Shown here one piece after another: positions 20,085 to 29,533 of a stretch of 64,000 nucleotides of DNA (its first letter is position 1; each line of letters starts with the position of its first letter). The DNA is taken from NCBI RefSeq assembly GCF_000973105.1, contig NC_015844.1, positions 682,001 to 746,000 of the forward strand, given 5' to 3'. The notes beneath the pieces were generated by a model. That model was given only the letters and a program-made list of their open reading frames with translations, was not told the DNA's origin and did not search any database. The translations under genes and the position numbers were made by a program. The DNA comes from Zobellia galactanivorans. Its GTDB lineage: Bacteria > Bacteroidota > Bacteroidia > Flavobacteriales > Flavobacteriaceae.

Positions 20085-20615
20085 ATGAGAAAATCGATTA
20101 CCCTATTAGCAGTATTTACTTTTTTAGTACAGTTTGCATCGGCCCAAGAATTTGAAGTAGGCTCGAATGTAATCAATGCCGGTATAGGTTTAGGCGGCTA
20201 TTACGGAGGATACAATACCTCTACGGAAAGCCCTGTATTTAGCGCCAGCTACGAAAGAGGTGTTTGGGACATGCCCGGCCCCGGTGTTATAAGTCTTGGA
20301 GGCTACCTTGGCTACAAGAGGTTTACTTATAACAGCTCCTTTGACAATTATGATTATAGCTGGTCATACACAACCATAGGTGCCCGCGGAGCCTATCATT
20401 ACACTGGTTTCGACATTGACAATCTCGACGTTTACGGTGGGGTTATGGCCTCTATGCGTATTTATAGCGGCGACAATTACAGCGATCTAAACAGCAGGCC
20501 GGGCGCTAGCGCTTTTGTCGGTGGACGCTGGTATTTTTCAGATAGTTTTGCTGGTTTTGCAGAAGCCGGTTACGGGTCTTCTTTTTTGACCTTGGGCGTA
20601 TCGTTCAGGTTCTAG
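20085..20615 (+). CDS. Outer-membrane beta-barrel protein
   Basis: This 176-residue protein has a signal peptide (LLAVFTFLVQFASAQ) followed by alternating aromatic and glycine-rich strands typical of a small eight-stranded barrel (GIGLGGYYGGYN, VISLGGYLGYKRFTYN, YTTIGARGAYHYTGF, FAGFAEAGYGSS) and a terminal Phe in LGVSFRF, the outer-membrane insertion signal. The ligand is unknown. The upstream CGTAA-TT-TTACG inverted repeat at 20031-20042 overlaps a near-consensus -7 box (TAATTTTA). Confidence 0.85.
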   Translation: MRKSITLLAVFTFLVQFASAQEFEVGSNVINAGIGLGGYYGGYNTSTESPVFSASYERGVWDMPGPGVISLGGYLGYKRFTYNSSFDNYDYSWSYTTIGARGAYHYTGFDIDNLDVYGGVMASMRIYSGDNYSDLNSRPGASAFVGGRWYFSDSFAGFAEAGYGSSFLTLGVSFRF

Positions 20616-20635
20616 AAACCCTAAGCATACCATAT

Positions 20636-20671
20636 AAAAGCCTTCCCATATTTAATTACGGGAAGGCTTTT
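20636..20671. terminator. Bidirectional intrinsic terminator
   Basis: AAAAGCCTTCCC pairs with GGGAAGGCTTTT across a 12-nt AT-rich loop. It lies between converging genes and overlaps the last codons of the minus-strand gene ending at 20652. Confidence 0.8.
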
Positions 20672-21200
20672 CTTCTTTTAGGGCGGCTTTGATCCGCCTA
20701 TTCCAGAGTACTTGCTTTTCTAAATTTCTGGAAAAATTGGTTTCCCGATCATATTTGTTCTGAAAGTTGCCCAACTCTTTTAAGATGCCCTTATAAATGG
20801 CCCGAACCTCAGCCTTGGCATTCATTGTAAATTGGGTCTGCGCCAGTCGTTTTCGCATTTTCCGGGCATAGAGTTCCGATATATCAAAATGCAATTGCTC
20901 GTGCCCCAGAATAATAGAATCGCACAATTCTGGGCGATACCATGATTTTTTGGGATAAAACTCGCTTTGTACCACAAAATCAAGATACAGCTGCCCTTCT
21001 TTTGTAAAAGACGTAAACGAATAACTAATTCCACTGGCCGTAGTTGCGGCGGCCCATTCGGTCTTAAAATAACTCCCCTTAAAATCGGACCACTGAAGTT
21101 TTCTATCCGCATCCCAGACGATCACCTCCTCCTCTTGGGAAAAGACCATACCGAAACCCAGAAGACATACTGCCCAAACAAAGTGTTTTAAAGCTCCCAA
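20652..21200 (-). CDS. DUF922-like secreted Zn-protease candidate
   Basis: The protein has a signal peptide (LKHFVWAVCLLGFGMVFSQ) and a mature part with WDADRKLQWSDFKG and the zinc motif HEQLH (in ILGHEQLHFDISELYARK), as in DUF922 proteins, predicted zinc proteases. I place the start at the TTG at 21200, which overlaps the OsmC gene by 13 bp; an ATG at 21254 would add 18 residues and a 67-bp overlap. The C-terminus is basic and helical. No substrate can be named. It follows the OsmC gene on the same transcript. Confidence 0.75.
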   Translation of the reverse strand: MGALKHFVWAVCLLGFGMVFSQEEEVIVWDADRKLQWSDFKGSYFKTEWAAATTASGISYSFTSFTKEGQLYLDFVVQSEFYPKKSWYRPELCDSIILGHEQLHFDISELYARKMRKRLAQTQFTMNAKAEVRAIYKGILKELGNFQNKYDRETNFSRNLEKQVLWNRRIKAALKEEKPSRN

Positions 21201-21592
21201 TGAAATGTAATTACCTTTTCTATATCTGGATGTAAACTGTAAAGCACAGGACATGTCAATGCGGTATTCTCCAATATCTTCCGGTTCTTGTCGGACACAG
21301 TGGAAGGCAAAACCAATTTAGCTTCAATTTTTGAAATCCGTCTTGGTCCGGCGGCCATATGCTTCTTGATGTCGACAGTAGACCCCTTAAGGTCGACCTC
21401 CAAGCCTTTGGCCTTAATACCCATCATGGTAATCATACAACTCCCCAAACCGGTAGCAACGGTATCGGTAGGCGAAAAAGCTTGGCCCAGACCATTATTG
21501 TCCACAGGGGCATCCGTAATAAAGGAATCACCTGACCGCAGGTGCTCACATGTAGTTCTTAAATCTCCGTTATAGGTAACTTTTGAAGTCAT
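21188..21592 (-). CDS. OsmC family protein
   Basis: This is a 134-residue OsmC/Ohr-fold protein. The ATG at 21592 (MTSKVTYNGDLRTTCEH) is preferred over an upstream start. Family members are thiol peroxidases that use paired cysteines; here Cys appears in RTTCEHL, GLGSCMITMM and NTALTCPVLYSL. The last two are at the positions of the reactive pair in the family. It would protect against organic peroxides in the cytoplasm. Confidence 0.88.
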   Translation of the reverse strand: MTSKVTYNGDLRTTCEHLRSGDSFITDAPVDNNGLGQAFSPTDTVATGLGSCMITMMGIKAKGLEVDLKGSTVDIKKHMAAGPRRISKIEAKLVLPSTVSDKNRKILENTALTCPVLYSLHPDIEKVITFHWEL

Positions 21593-21686
21593 AATCAAAC
21601 AAGGGGTTATAATTCGTAAAAATGCTCGCCCCAAGTTAGCGATACGACTTTCAAAAAAGAAATAAAATTCGGGGTTGCCCCGAATT

Positions 21687-23855
21687 TTATTCCGCTTCCT
21701 TTATACGAAGGTCTTCCATGGTAAGGATATATGAAGATCGGTTAAAATAACCAGAAGCACCATTGCGCTCATAATCAAACTTGTTTCCCGAGTACTCGGT
21801 CTCTCCCACCGTTTTTGAAGCCTCCATAAGATTGTTCTTATAGGCCAACCGAAGCAAAAGATCAAAGGTTAGGTCAAAACCGCGAACGGCATAACGATCC
21901 GGAGCACTTCCAAAGCGCTTTTCATAGCGCTTGAAAAAAGCATCGGCAGACACAGCCTTGTACACTGACGGATAGGTAAAACGAAGATTCGACAAGTGGG
22001 CATTACTGATCACCTCGTTATCGAAGGCACTATTCTTATCCGTGGTAAACATGCGCACTTTAACCTCTTCGGTATTCAATGAATTCAAAATAGAGGTTAC
22101 ACTGGAAACCAACTTGAAATTATCGGTCTCAACAAATACCCAGTTTTCGGTTTTATCACTTAATAATCGGGTCAGTTTATCAATATTGATACCGATGTTT
22201 TTCTCCTCTTGGGTCACTTTCAACGTATCGGCATCGGCAAAGGTGGCCAATAATTGACCTTTGACCCCTTGGTTTTTATCGTCGGCTATAACAATTATAT
22301 GCTGATCGGTACGCTTTTCCAGGGTATAGCCTATCATCCGCTCCCGCAACAATTCTTCAGAAGTATAGGAGAAAAACACGTTCGCAAGACTTAAATCACT
22401 CTTTGCCGGTATGGGCGCTACAAGCGGCACTCGTTTACCACCCGCGCGAACCGCGGCCTCTTTTAAGGATGGCACATCCAAAGGTCCGACAATCGCACTG
22501 TACGAAGCCAGGTTTTCTTTCTGTAAGATTTCCTTGGTCTTCTCAAGGCTCAATTGGTTATCGAATGTTTTCACGTCTACCGATACCCCTAGGTCGGCAA
22601 TGGAGTCTAATGCCACCAAGGCCCCTGAATAAAGACCCAAACTGTATTTTAGACTATTTCGTTTATCGATAGTATTCGCCACACGATCCTTATCGGACAA
22701 ATCGAGCTTGTCTAACCTAAAAGGTAAAAGAAACATGAGCTTAGGCCTGTTTTGAACATTAATACTGTCAATGAGATTGATCTTATCAAGAACCAAGGAA
22801 TTGCGTATTTCAAAATCGCCCTTCTGGTCTTTCGGCAATTTCAAGACCATACCTGCTTTCAATCCTTGGGCCAAGTCTGGGTTCAACTCTAAAAGCTCCT
22901 TGTAACTAATACCGAATTTACGGGTAAGCGAAAATTCTGTTTGCTTCGGCTTTACCTCGTAAAAGTTGTAGTTCTCCGTATTGATTTCGCCACTTGCTAT
23001 TTTTTTCTGGGGAATACGGATGACCATACCTTCTTTGAGTCCGCCCCTTTCCTGAATCTCAGGATTCAAACGAACCACCTCATCGGACTTTACCCCGAAT
23101 TTTTGTTCCAGTTGGAAGAAATTCATTTTTGGTGGAACGGTATAGGACAAATACAATTGTGTTTCTTGGTTCTCGACCGTACTACCTGCTATTTTAGGAA
23201 GCTTTAGCTCTTGCCCTACCGCCAAATAGTCGTTAGCCTTTGAAAGTTCCGGGTTCAAGACCTCCATACTATCTACGGTAATTCCGTATTTATAGGCGAT
23301 GCTCCACCTTGTCTCCTTGGGCAATACCGTGTACGTTTCAAAATCGTCTTCATTGATTTCCAAAACATCTTCGGGTTTCACCCTTTTGTATTTAGGAATT
23401 TTTAAAGTCATTTTTCGCTTCAACTGCGAAGAATACAGCTCAGGATTGTACTTTTTGATGTCTTCCGTACCAATATGAAATCGCTTTGCGATACTATAAA
23501 GGGTCTCCCTTTTCTTTACGGTATAAGAAGTAAAACCAATGGGCTCTTCTTGGGTCTCCCCCTTATTGTTTTGCACCGAACTACTTGCCGTTTTTACGGT
23601 AGACTGTTCCGCAACGGCCTTAGCCTTACCGTCTTTTGGAATGACCAAGATGGTATTGACCCTTAAATTGTCGCCATCTTTTATCTCTTTGTTCAGCTTA
23701 AGGATGGTTTCGGTATCGACGCGATATTGTTTGGCGATACTCACCAAGGTCTCACCCTTTTTTACGGCATGTGTAGTAAACTTCTGCGCAGAAGCCTTAC
23801 AGCCCACAAAAACGAATAATAGAAGCGTAAAGCCTATTTTTAAAAACTGATTCAT
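21687..23855 (-). CDS. Lipoprotein with five LysM domains and a PBP1-like domain
   Basis: The ATG at 23855 gives a lipoprotein signal (FTLLLFVFVGCKA); the start codon is 2 bp beyond the guaA stop. The 722-residue protein carries five LysM repeats, each opening like YTVKKRETLYSIAKRF, in residues of about 25-345; these bind peptidoglycan glycan chains. From about residue 370 a type 1 periplasmic-binding fold follows (PKLMFLLPFRLDKL, SAIVGPLDVPSLKEAA, VRGFDLTFDLLLRLAY). The combination resembles LpoA in logic: a wall-bound outer-membrane lipoprotein with a PBP1-type domain. That role is inference. Confidence 0.9.
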   Translation of the reverse strand: MNQFLKIGFTLLLFVFVGCKASAQKFTTHAVKKGETLVSIAKQYRVDTETILKLNKEIKDGDNLRVNTILVIPKDGKAKAVAEQSTVKTASSSVQNNKGETQEEPIGFTSYTVKKRETLYSIAKRFHIGTEDIKKYNPELYSSQLKRKMTLKIPKYKRVKPEDVLEINEDDFETYTVLPKETRWSIAYKYGITVDSMEVLNPELSKANDYLAVGQELKLPKIAGSTVENQETQLYLSYTVPPKMNFFQLEQKFGVKSDEVVRLNPEIQERGGLKEGMVIRIPQKKIASGEINTENYNFYEVKPKQTEFSLTRKFGISYKELLELNPDLAQGLKAGMVLKLPKDQKGDFEIRNSLVLDKINLIDSINVQNRPKLMFLLPFRLDKLDLSDKDRVANTIDKRNSLKYSLGLYSGALVALDSIADLGVSVDVKTFDNQLSLEKTKEILQKENLASYSAIVGPLDVPSLKEAAVRAGGKRVPLVAPIPAKSDLSLANVFFSYTSEELLRERMIGYTLEKRTDQHIIVIADDKNQGVKGQLLATFADADTLKVTQEEKNIGINIDKLTRLLSDKTENWVFVETDNFKLVSSVTSILNSLNTEEVKVRMFTTDKNSAFDNEVISNAHLSNLRFTYPSVYKAVSADAFFKRYEKRFGSAPDRYAVRGFDLTFDLLLRLAYKNNLMEASKTVGETEYSGNKFDYERNGASGYFNRSSYILTMEDLRIKEAE

Positions 23856-23857
23856 AT

Positions 23858-25390
23858 CTATTCCCATTCAATGGTTGCGGGCGGTTTTGAACTTATGTCA
23901 TATACGACCCTGTTCACGCCCGGCACTTTGTTGATAATATCGTTTGACGTCTTTTGCAAGAACTCGTATGGCAAATTCACCCAGTCGGCGGTCATACCAT
24001 CGGTACTTTCTACAGCCCGCAAAGCTACGCATTTTTCATAAGTACGCTCATCTCCCATTACGCCTACACTATTTACGGGCAAAAGCATGGCTCCGGCCTG
24101 CCAAACCTTGTCATAAAGTCCCCAATCGCGTAATCCTTGGATAAAAATATGGTCTACTTCTTGCAAAATGGCCACCTTCTCCCGGGTTATATCCCCTAGT
24201 ATACGAATGGCCAATCCTGGTCCTGGGAAGGGATGGCGCCCTAGACGCTCATCATCGATACCCATACTCTTACCGACCCTTCGGACTTCATCCTTAAACA
24301 ACATTTTTAGCGGCTCCACCACCTCGAGTTTCATAAAATCAGGCAAGCCCCCTACATTGTGGTGGCTTTTGATGGTTGCGGACGGACCTCCCGTTGCCGA
24401 AACCGATTCAATAACATCAGGGTATATGGTACCCTGCGCCAACCATTTTACATCTTTCACCAAGTGGGCCTCATCATCGAACACATCTATAAACACCTTT
24501 CCGATAATCTTTCGTTTCTTTTCAGGATCGCTTTCCCCTGCAAGGGCATCCAAAAAGCGTGCCGAAGCATCAACCCCTTTAACGTTCAACCCCATATGTT
24601 CGTATTGATCCAGAACATCTTGAAATTCGTTCTTTCTCAACAGGCCGTTATTTACGAATATGCAATACAGGTTCTTTCCGATAGCCTTGTGCAGAAGCAC
24701 TGCCGCCACGGTAGAATCAACCCCACCCGACAAACCAAGCACTACCTTGTCGTCTCCTATTTTTTGTTTCAACTCGGAAACGGTCATATCTACAAATGCA
24801 TCCGGGGTCCAAGTTTGTTCAAGGCCGGCGATGTTCACCAAAAAGTTTTCCAATATTTTCTTTCCATCTTTGGAATGATAAACCTCTGGGTGGAACTGTA
24901 TGGCGTAAGTACTCTCGTCTTCAATCTTATACGCAGCATGTTCTACATCGTGCGTACTGGCCAAGACCACTCCTTTTTCCGGGAGTTTCTGAATGGTATC
25001 ACTATGGCTCATCCACACTTGACTCCCTTCCGAAACCCCTTCAAAGAAAGCTTCATCAGGTTTTATATACGACAGATTTGCCCGACCATACTCCCTTGTA
25101 TTGGAAGGCGCAACATTACCCCCGCCGAAATGGGCAAGGTATTGGGCCCCGTAACAAACGGCCAATAGCGGCTTTTTGCCCCTGATTTGCGACAAATCGG
25201 GATGTGGCGCATCATCGGCACGTACCGAAAAGGGCGACCCCGATAAGATTACCGCTTTGTACGACGATAAATCATCAGGAAGCTTGTTATAAGGCTTTAT
25301 TTCACAGAAAATATTGAGTTCTCTAACCCTTCTAGCAATGAGTTGTGTGTACTGAGAACCGAAATCGAGTATAAGGACGTTGTTTTGCAT
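23858..25390 (-). CDS. guaA: GMP synthase (glutamine-hydrolysing)
   Basis: This enzyme converts XMP to GMP with ATP and glutamine. I start at the ATG at 25390 ([20 protein letters not shown]), giving 510 residues. The amidotransferase half has [15 protein letters not shown] with the nucleophilic Cys and QFHPEVYHS; the synthase half has the PP-loop [13 protein letters not shown]; the dimerisation end closes with [17 protein letters not shown], the usual terminus. A TATTTTTG box ends 3 nt before the ATG. The LysM lipoprotein gene follows immediately and is probably cotranscribed. Confidence 0.98.
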   Translation of the reverse strand: MQNNVLILDFGSQYTQLIARRVRELNIFCEIKPYNKLPDDLSSYKAVILSGSPFSVRADDAPHPDLSQIRGKKPLLAVCYGAQYLAHFGGGNVAPSNTREYGRANLSYIKPDEAFFEGVSEGSQVWMSHSDTIQKLPEKGVVLASTHDVEHAAYKIEDESTYAIQFHPEVYHSKDGKKILENFLVNIAGLEQTWTPDAFVDMTVSELKQKIGDDKVVLGLSGGVDSTVAAVLLHKAIGKNLYCIFVNNGLLRKNEFQDVLDQYEHMGLNVKGVDASARFLDALAGESDPEKKRKIIGKVFIDVFDDEAHLVKDVKWLAQGTIYPDVIESVSATGGPSATIKSHHNVGGLPDFMKLEVVEPLKMLFKDEVRRVGKSMGIDDERLGRHPFPGPGLAIRILGDITREKVAILQEVDHIFIQGLRDWGLYDKVWQAGAMLLPVNSVGVMGDERTYEKCVALRAVESTDGMTADWVNLPYEFLQKTSNDIINKVPGVNRVVYDISSKPPATIEWE

Positions 25391-25393
25391 GGC

Positions 25394-25401
25394 CAAAAAT
25401 A
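25394..25401 (-). promoter_or_regulatory. Candidate -7 box (TATTTTTG) abutting guaA
   Basis: Minus-strand TATTTTTG ends 3 nt before the guaA ATG, which would make the guaA mRNA leaderless or nearly so. Confidence 0.4.
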
Positions 25402-25987
25402 GGAAATTCCACTTTCTCGAAAAGACTCTTTTGTGATAATTATAATCCGTTTTTTAACAATCGTCTTTAATAAATCGGGTACGACCTTGAAACACACCCC
25501 AAACCATCACAAAAAACAAAGGGGCATTTCCCAAAAAACACCCGATCGAGACCATAAAAAAAATGATTTATTTCAATCTTACATTTTTTTAAAGGAGTCC
25601 ATTTACAATATTTTTTCAATGAATCTCCCTAGGATTTCGTTTCAAAAATCAAATTTAAAGCAAAAACACAAATCATAATTTAAAACTTCATATAAAAACA
25701 ATCAAATAACTGGTTTTAAAATCTTTAAATTTATTCCTACAAAATGTTAAATTGTATTAAAACAGGTAAATTAAGATCATTTTTCCTCCTAAAACGAAAC
25801 CCCGCCACTTCATCCCTCCCAAAAAACCTTTTCCTTATAAGAGCCATTTTGTACGCCAAATTATTTATCGTTTCATTAACAGCCTGCCTTAAAGATAATA
25901 ACTTTCTTGCGTAAGAATTTACCACTACAAAAACATTTCATCAGTGTTTAAAAGTAGTATTTCCATCAATCAAAAAACGAACATATC
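25402..25987. other. AT-rich divergent intergenic region, 586 bp
   Basis: The space between guaA and the TonB-dependent receptor gene holds no credible gene; the short frames in it have random-looking composition. It is AT-rich with many A and T runs. A minus-strand TAAATTTG is at 25650-25657, far from guaA. No clear plus-strand -7 box is near the receptor start. It probably contains the receptor promoter and binding sites that I cannot define. Confidence 0.4.
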
Positions 25988-28459
25988 TTGAAAAAAGCAA
26001 TCTGCTGTACCTCATTTTTTCTAGTTCTTTTTCAACAAGGCCATGCCAAAACAAGCCACCCTCCTTCCCCGGTCGAAAATGGCATCCATAAAAATCGAAG
26101 GCTAGCCTTCGTTATCAAGAACAACTATCTACCCCCTGACCAAGACAAAGAGAAATACACCATTAGCGGATATGTTACCGAAAGTGGCAGCGGCGAACAT
26201 CTCTTGGGCGTTTCCGTATATGTGCCCGAATTAAAACTGGGCACCACTACAAATGACTATGGTTTTTTCTCTTTGACCCTTCCCGAAGGAAATCACGAAG
26301 TCATCATTTCATATATCGGGTACGGAAACGAAAAACAGCAAATCAACTTATCGGAAGACCAGATACTATCCATAGCCCTGAAACCATCTACCCAAAATCT
26401 TGAGGAAGTAGTGGTTACCGCCGATGAAAGGATAAAGGAAAGTAAGGTCACCCAAATGAGCAAAGTGCAGATCAACCCTGCCGACATCCAAGACATACCG
26501 GCACTACTGGGCGAAAAAGACGTAATGAAAACCCTGCAACTGATGCCGGGTATTCAAGGGGGATCGGAAGGTAGTTCCGGTTTCTTTGTCCGAGGAGGCA
26601 CGCCCGACCAAAACCTAATTATCTTAGACGATGCCGTTGTTTACAACTCCAACCACCTATTTGGCTTTTTCTCGGTCTTTAACGGTGATGCCATAAAATC
26701 GGTAGAAGCGTTCAAAGGTGGTTTTCCGGCACGCTTTGGAGGGCGGCTGTCCTCTGTCATCAAATTGGATATGAAAGACGGAAACAAAGAGAAGCTTTCC
26801 GGGAAGGTAAATATTGGCCTTATCTCGTCTTCGGCTTTGCTCGAGGGGCCCATTAATAAAGGTAAGACCTCTTTTATTGCCAGTGGCCGGCGCACCTATG
26901 CAGATATTATGGCCCGCCCCTTTATTGATAGTGAAAAGGGCAATAGAACAGGGTATTACTTTACCGATTTTAATTTTAAGATCCATCACATCTTCAGCCC
27001 AAAGGACAAATTGTTCTGGAGCAACTATTTCGGACAGGACAAATTCTACGACAACAGTGTCTATGAAGATGGGGACAGGGACAAATCACGGTTACAATGG
27101 GGAAATATTACCTCTACCCTTCGCTGGAACCACCAATTCAACAATAAGCTGTTCTCCAATACCTCGTTGATCTTCAGCAATTACAAGTTCAAAATATTGA
27201 TAGAGGAAGATTTTGAAGACCAGAAGTACGAGTTCAAGAGCAGCTCGGGCATTAACGACTATACGTTAAAGACCGATTTTGATTATTACCCCAACAGCCA
27301 ACACACCATTCGATTTGGGGCCAACGCCACCATACACAACTTTACACCACAGCGGCTGTTGCTCAAAGATGAATTTAACCCTAACATCGACAAAGAACAA
27401 GAACTGAACTCTTTTGAAGGCGCAGTTTACGTAGAGGACGATTGGAAATTGACCGATAAATTAAGCCTATCCCCTGGACTCAGACTGAGTTATTTCAACT
27501 ATAAGGACAAGCACTATGTAAATCCCGAACCTAGGCTGGCATTGTCTTACAACATGAAAACCGACCTTGCCTTTAAGGCTTCATATTCGCGAATGAACCA
27601 GTACATCCACCTCTTATCGAGCTCGGGCATAGGACTGCCAACGGATTTATGGGTCTCATCTACCGACAACATAAAGCCCCAGACCTCGCAGCAGTTCGCT
27701 GTGGGCGTTGCCAAAGACTTCTTCGACAAAGACTATTCAATTACCCTCGAAGGCTATTACAAGACCTTGGATGACGTTATCGCCTACAAGGAAGGGGCCT
27801 CCTTTTTAGCTATCGACGACCTCGAGACGGGAAAAAACAGCAACTGGGAGGAAAACATTACTTCAGGACAAGGTTGGGCCTACGGGGCCGAAATACTCCT
27901 TAGAAAACAAACAGGCCCGCTCACAGGCTGGCTCGGCTATACCTTATCATGGTCTGAACGACAGTTCGATGAATTGAATTTGGGCCAAAAATTCTACGAC
28001 CGTTACGACCGTAGGCACGATATATCCTTAGTAGGTATTTATAAGCCAAACGAAAAAATCACCCTATCGGGAACATGGGTACTATCGACCGGAAACAACT
28101 ACACCTTGCCCAACCAACAGCACATTGCCAACCCTGTTGACTTCCCTATTATCAACACCGGGGTTTACAACAACTCTACGGGAATGGAAAATTTCACCAC
28201 CCAACGCAACAATTTTCGCGGAGAGACCAGCCATCGGTTAGATCTCGGGGTACAATTCCACAAAAAGAAAAAGAAAGACCGAGAGCGTATTTGGGGCTTT
28301 TCCCTATACAATGCCTATGCTAGAAAGAATCCGTTCATCTATACCATCGACAATAAAGACAATGACAGTTACGACCCCGATGCCCCAATCGAAAAACAAT
28401 TGACCCGGACATCGGTACTCATATTAATCCCGTCGATCAATTACACCTTTAAATTCTAA
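25988..28459 (+). CDS. TonB-dependent outer-membrane receptor
   Basis: This 823-residue receptor starts at a TTG (25988); no in-frame ATG would keep the signal peptide (ICCTSFFLVLFQQGHA). Order: a carboxypeptidase-regulatory-like domain (YTISGYVTESGSGEHLLGVS, about 50-130), the plug (LQLMPGIQGG, FFVRGGTPDQNLIILDDA, FPARFGGRLSSVI), then the 22-strand barrel ending LILIPSINYTFKF with terminal Phe. It is of the FecA/CirA-like class paired with DUF4249 lipoproteins rather than a SusC. Its partner follows 3 bp downstream. Cargo is unknown; energy comes from TonB-ExbBD. Confidence 0.93.
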   Translation: MKKAICCTSFFLVLFQQGHAKTSHPPSPVENGIHKNRRLAFVIKNNYLPPDQDKEKYTISGYVTESGSGEHLLGVSVYVPELKLGTTTNDYGFFSLTLPEGNHEVIISYIGYGNEKQQINLSEDQILSIALKPSTQNLEEVVVTADERIKESKVTQMSKVQINPADIQDIPALLGEKDVMKTLQLMPGIQGGSEGSSGFFVRGGTPDQNLIILDDAVVYNSNHLFGFFSVFNGDAIKSVEAFKGGFPARFGGRLSSVIKLDMKDGNKEKLSGKVNIGLISSSALLEGPINKGKTSFIASGRRTYADIMARPFIDSEKGNRTGYYFTDFNFKIHHIFSPKDKLFWSNYFGQDKFYDNSVYEDGDRDKSRLQWGNITSTLRWNHQFNNKLFSNTSLIFSNYKFKILIEEDFEDQKYEFKSSSGINDYTLKTDFDYYPNSQHTIRFGANATIHNFTPQRLLLKDEFNPNIDKEQELNSFEGAVYVEDDWKLTDKLSLSPGLRLSYFNYKDKHYVNPEPRLALSYNMKTDLAFKASYSRMNQYIHLLSSSGIGLPTDLWVSSTDNIKPQTSQQFAVGVAKDFFDKDYSITLEGYYKTLDDVIAYKEGASFLAIDDLETGKNSNWEENITSGQGWAYGAEILLRKQTGPLTGWLGYTLSWSERQFDELNLGQKFYDRYDRRHDISLVGIYKPNEKITLSGTWVLSTGNNYTLPNQQHIANPVDFPIINTGVYNNSTGMENFTTQRNNFRGETSHRLDLGVQFHKKKKKDRERIWGFSLYNAYARKNPFIYTIDNKDNDSYDPDAPIEKQLTRTSVLILIPSINYTFKF

Positions 28460-28462
28460 ACC

Positions 28463-29351
28463 ATGAGCAAGTACATTCAAATAAGTTTCGTATTGGCTTT
28501 GCTGTGTAGTGCATGTCAAGATCCGGTAGACGCAGACGAGCTGCTCAATGAAGAAGACCGCACTTATATCGTAGGTTACATCTCGCCCGCAGACACCTTA
28601 CTTTCCGTCCATGTATCGACCACCACAGCCGCGGTAGGAACGCCCATAGACTCGAACGACCCCTTGGCCGATATCGAAAAATTCATCATCAAAGATGCAC
28701 GGGTCGTTATTAGTGACGAAGAAAACAATGCGGTCGAACTCACCTATAATCCCGAGAGAAAAAATTACCAAGTAGCGGCCACAGCGTTTGATGTAATCGA
28801 AGGCGGCACATATTTTCTACAGGTTTCCGCCAAAGGCAAGGACTTTACCTCAACCTGCCACATCCCTAAAAAAATACCCTCAATTACGGAAAAGATAACG
28901 CTAGGCGAAAAAAAATGAGTTTTACCAAGATTATATTCTGGATATAGCTTTTCAAGATTTCGCCAACGAGAAAAACCACTACATCATAGGTGCCACGGCA
29001 GAATTAAAAGAAGGTGAACAAGTCAGTTACTTTCCTTTGGATTTTGAATTAAACAGCTTTTTAACCGATGCCATTGGCGATGGAGAGACCGTAAGCCGGT
29101 ACGCTACTTTTTCATACGGTTTTCCAGATGAGGCGGTCAGCGTAAAAATAACCCTGCAAGTAACAAATGTTGAAGAAATACTTTATTCGAACCTGCGCGC
29201 ATCCTTTCTAAATGACTTCAACGACGGCAACCCCTTCGTAGAATACAGCATAGCGCCTAACAATATTGAGGGTGATGGTGGTATAGGCGTTTTTGCCGGT
29301 TACCAACTTACCGAAAAAGTAATTGAATACGAATTAGCGACGACCCCTTAA
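28463..29351 (+). pseudogene. DUF4249 lipoprotein gene interrupted by a +1 frameshift
   Basis: The first frame (28463-28918) encodes a lipoprotein signal (ISFVLALLCSACQD) and a DUF4249 N-terminal domain, then meets TGA right after an A8 run at 28908-28915. Dropping one A gives GEKNEFYQDYILDIAF and continues in frame, through 29037, to the stop at 29351, making one protein of about 295 residues, normal for DUF4249. So the gene is a single unit split by one extra A. It may be a true mutation, a sequencing error in the homopolymer, or a slippage-controlled gene. Its partner is the receptor encoded 3 bp upstream. Confidence 0.85.
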
Positions 29352-29359
29352 AAAAGTAA

Positions 29360-29390
29360 AAGTCCGGGATACCAAACCCGGACTTTTCAT
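29360..29390 (+). terminator. Intrinsic terminator of the receptor/DUF4249 unit
   Basis: AAAGTCCGGG pairs with CCCGGACTTT across an 8-nt loop, about 10 bp after the stop, followed by a short T run. Confidence 0.85.
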
Positions 29391-29533
29391 CAAAATCAAA
29401 AAAACCAACCTAAACACATGAAACGGTTTAATTAATAAACTTTTTCATAGCATTTTTTATTAATAACACCCTACTCATGAAATACCCTACCTCTTTTTAA
29501 AAGTTTTTTCTACTTTTATTCAAAAGCACGCCC

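Noticed and set aside
24359-25168. 269-codon open frame antisense to guaA
   Set aside because: It lies wholly opposite the well-conserved guaA; its product has no signal, domain or sensible composition. It is a shadow frame.
25433-25925. Short frames in the guaA/TonB receptor spacer (81 and 62 codons)
   Set aside because: AT-rich region, Lys/Asn/Phe-rich random-looking products, no promoter or domain support.
25988-29351. SusC/SusD polysaccharide-uptake pair
   Set aside because: The receptor lacks SusC-type length and motifs and the partner is DUF4249, not a SusD; no glycoside hydrolases are adjacent.
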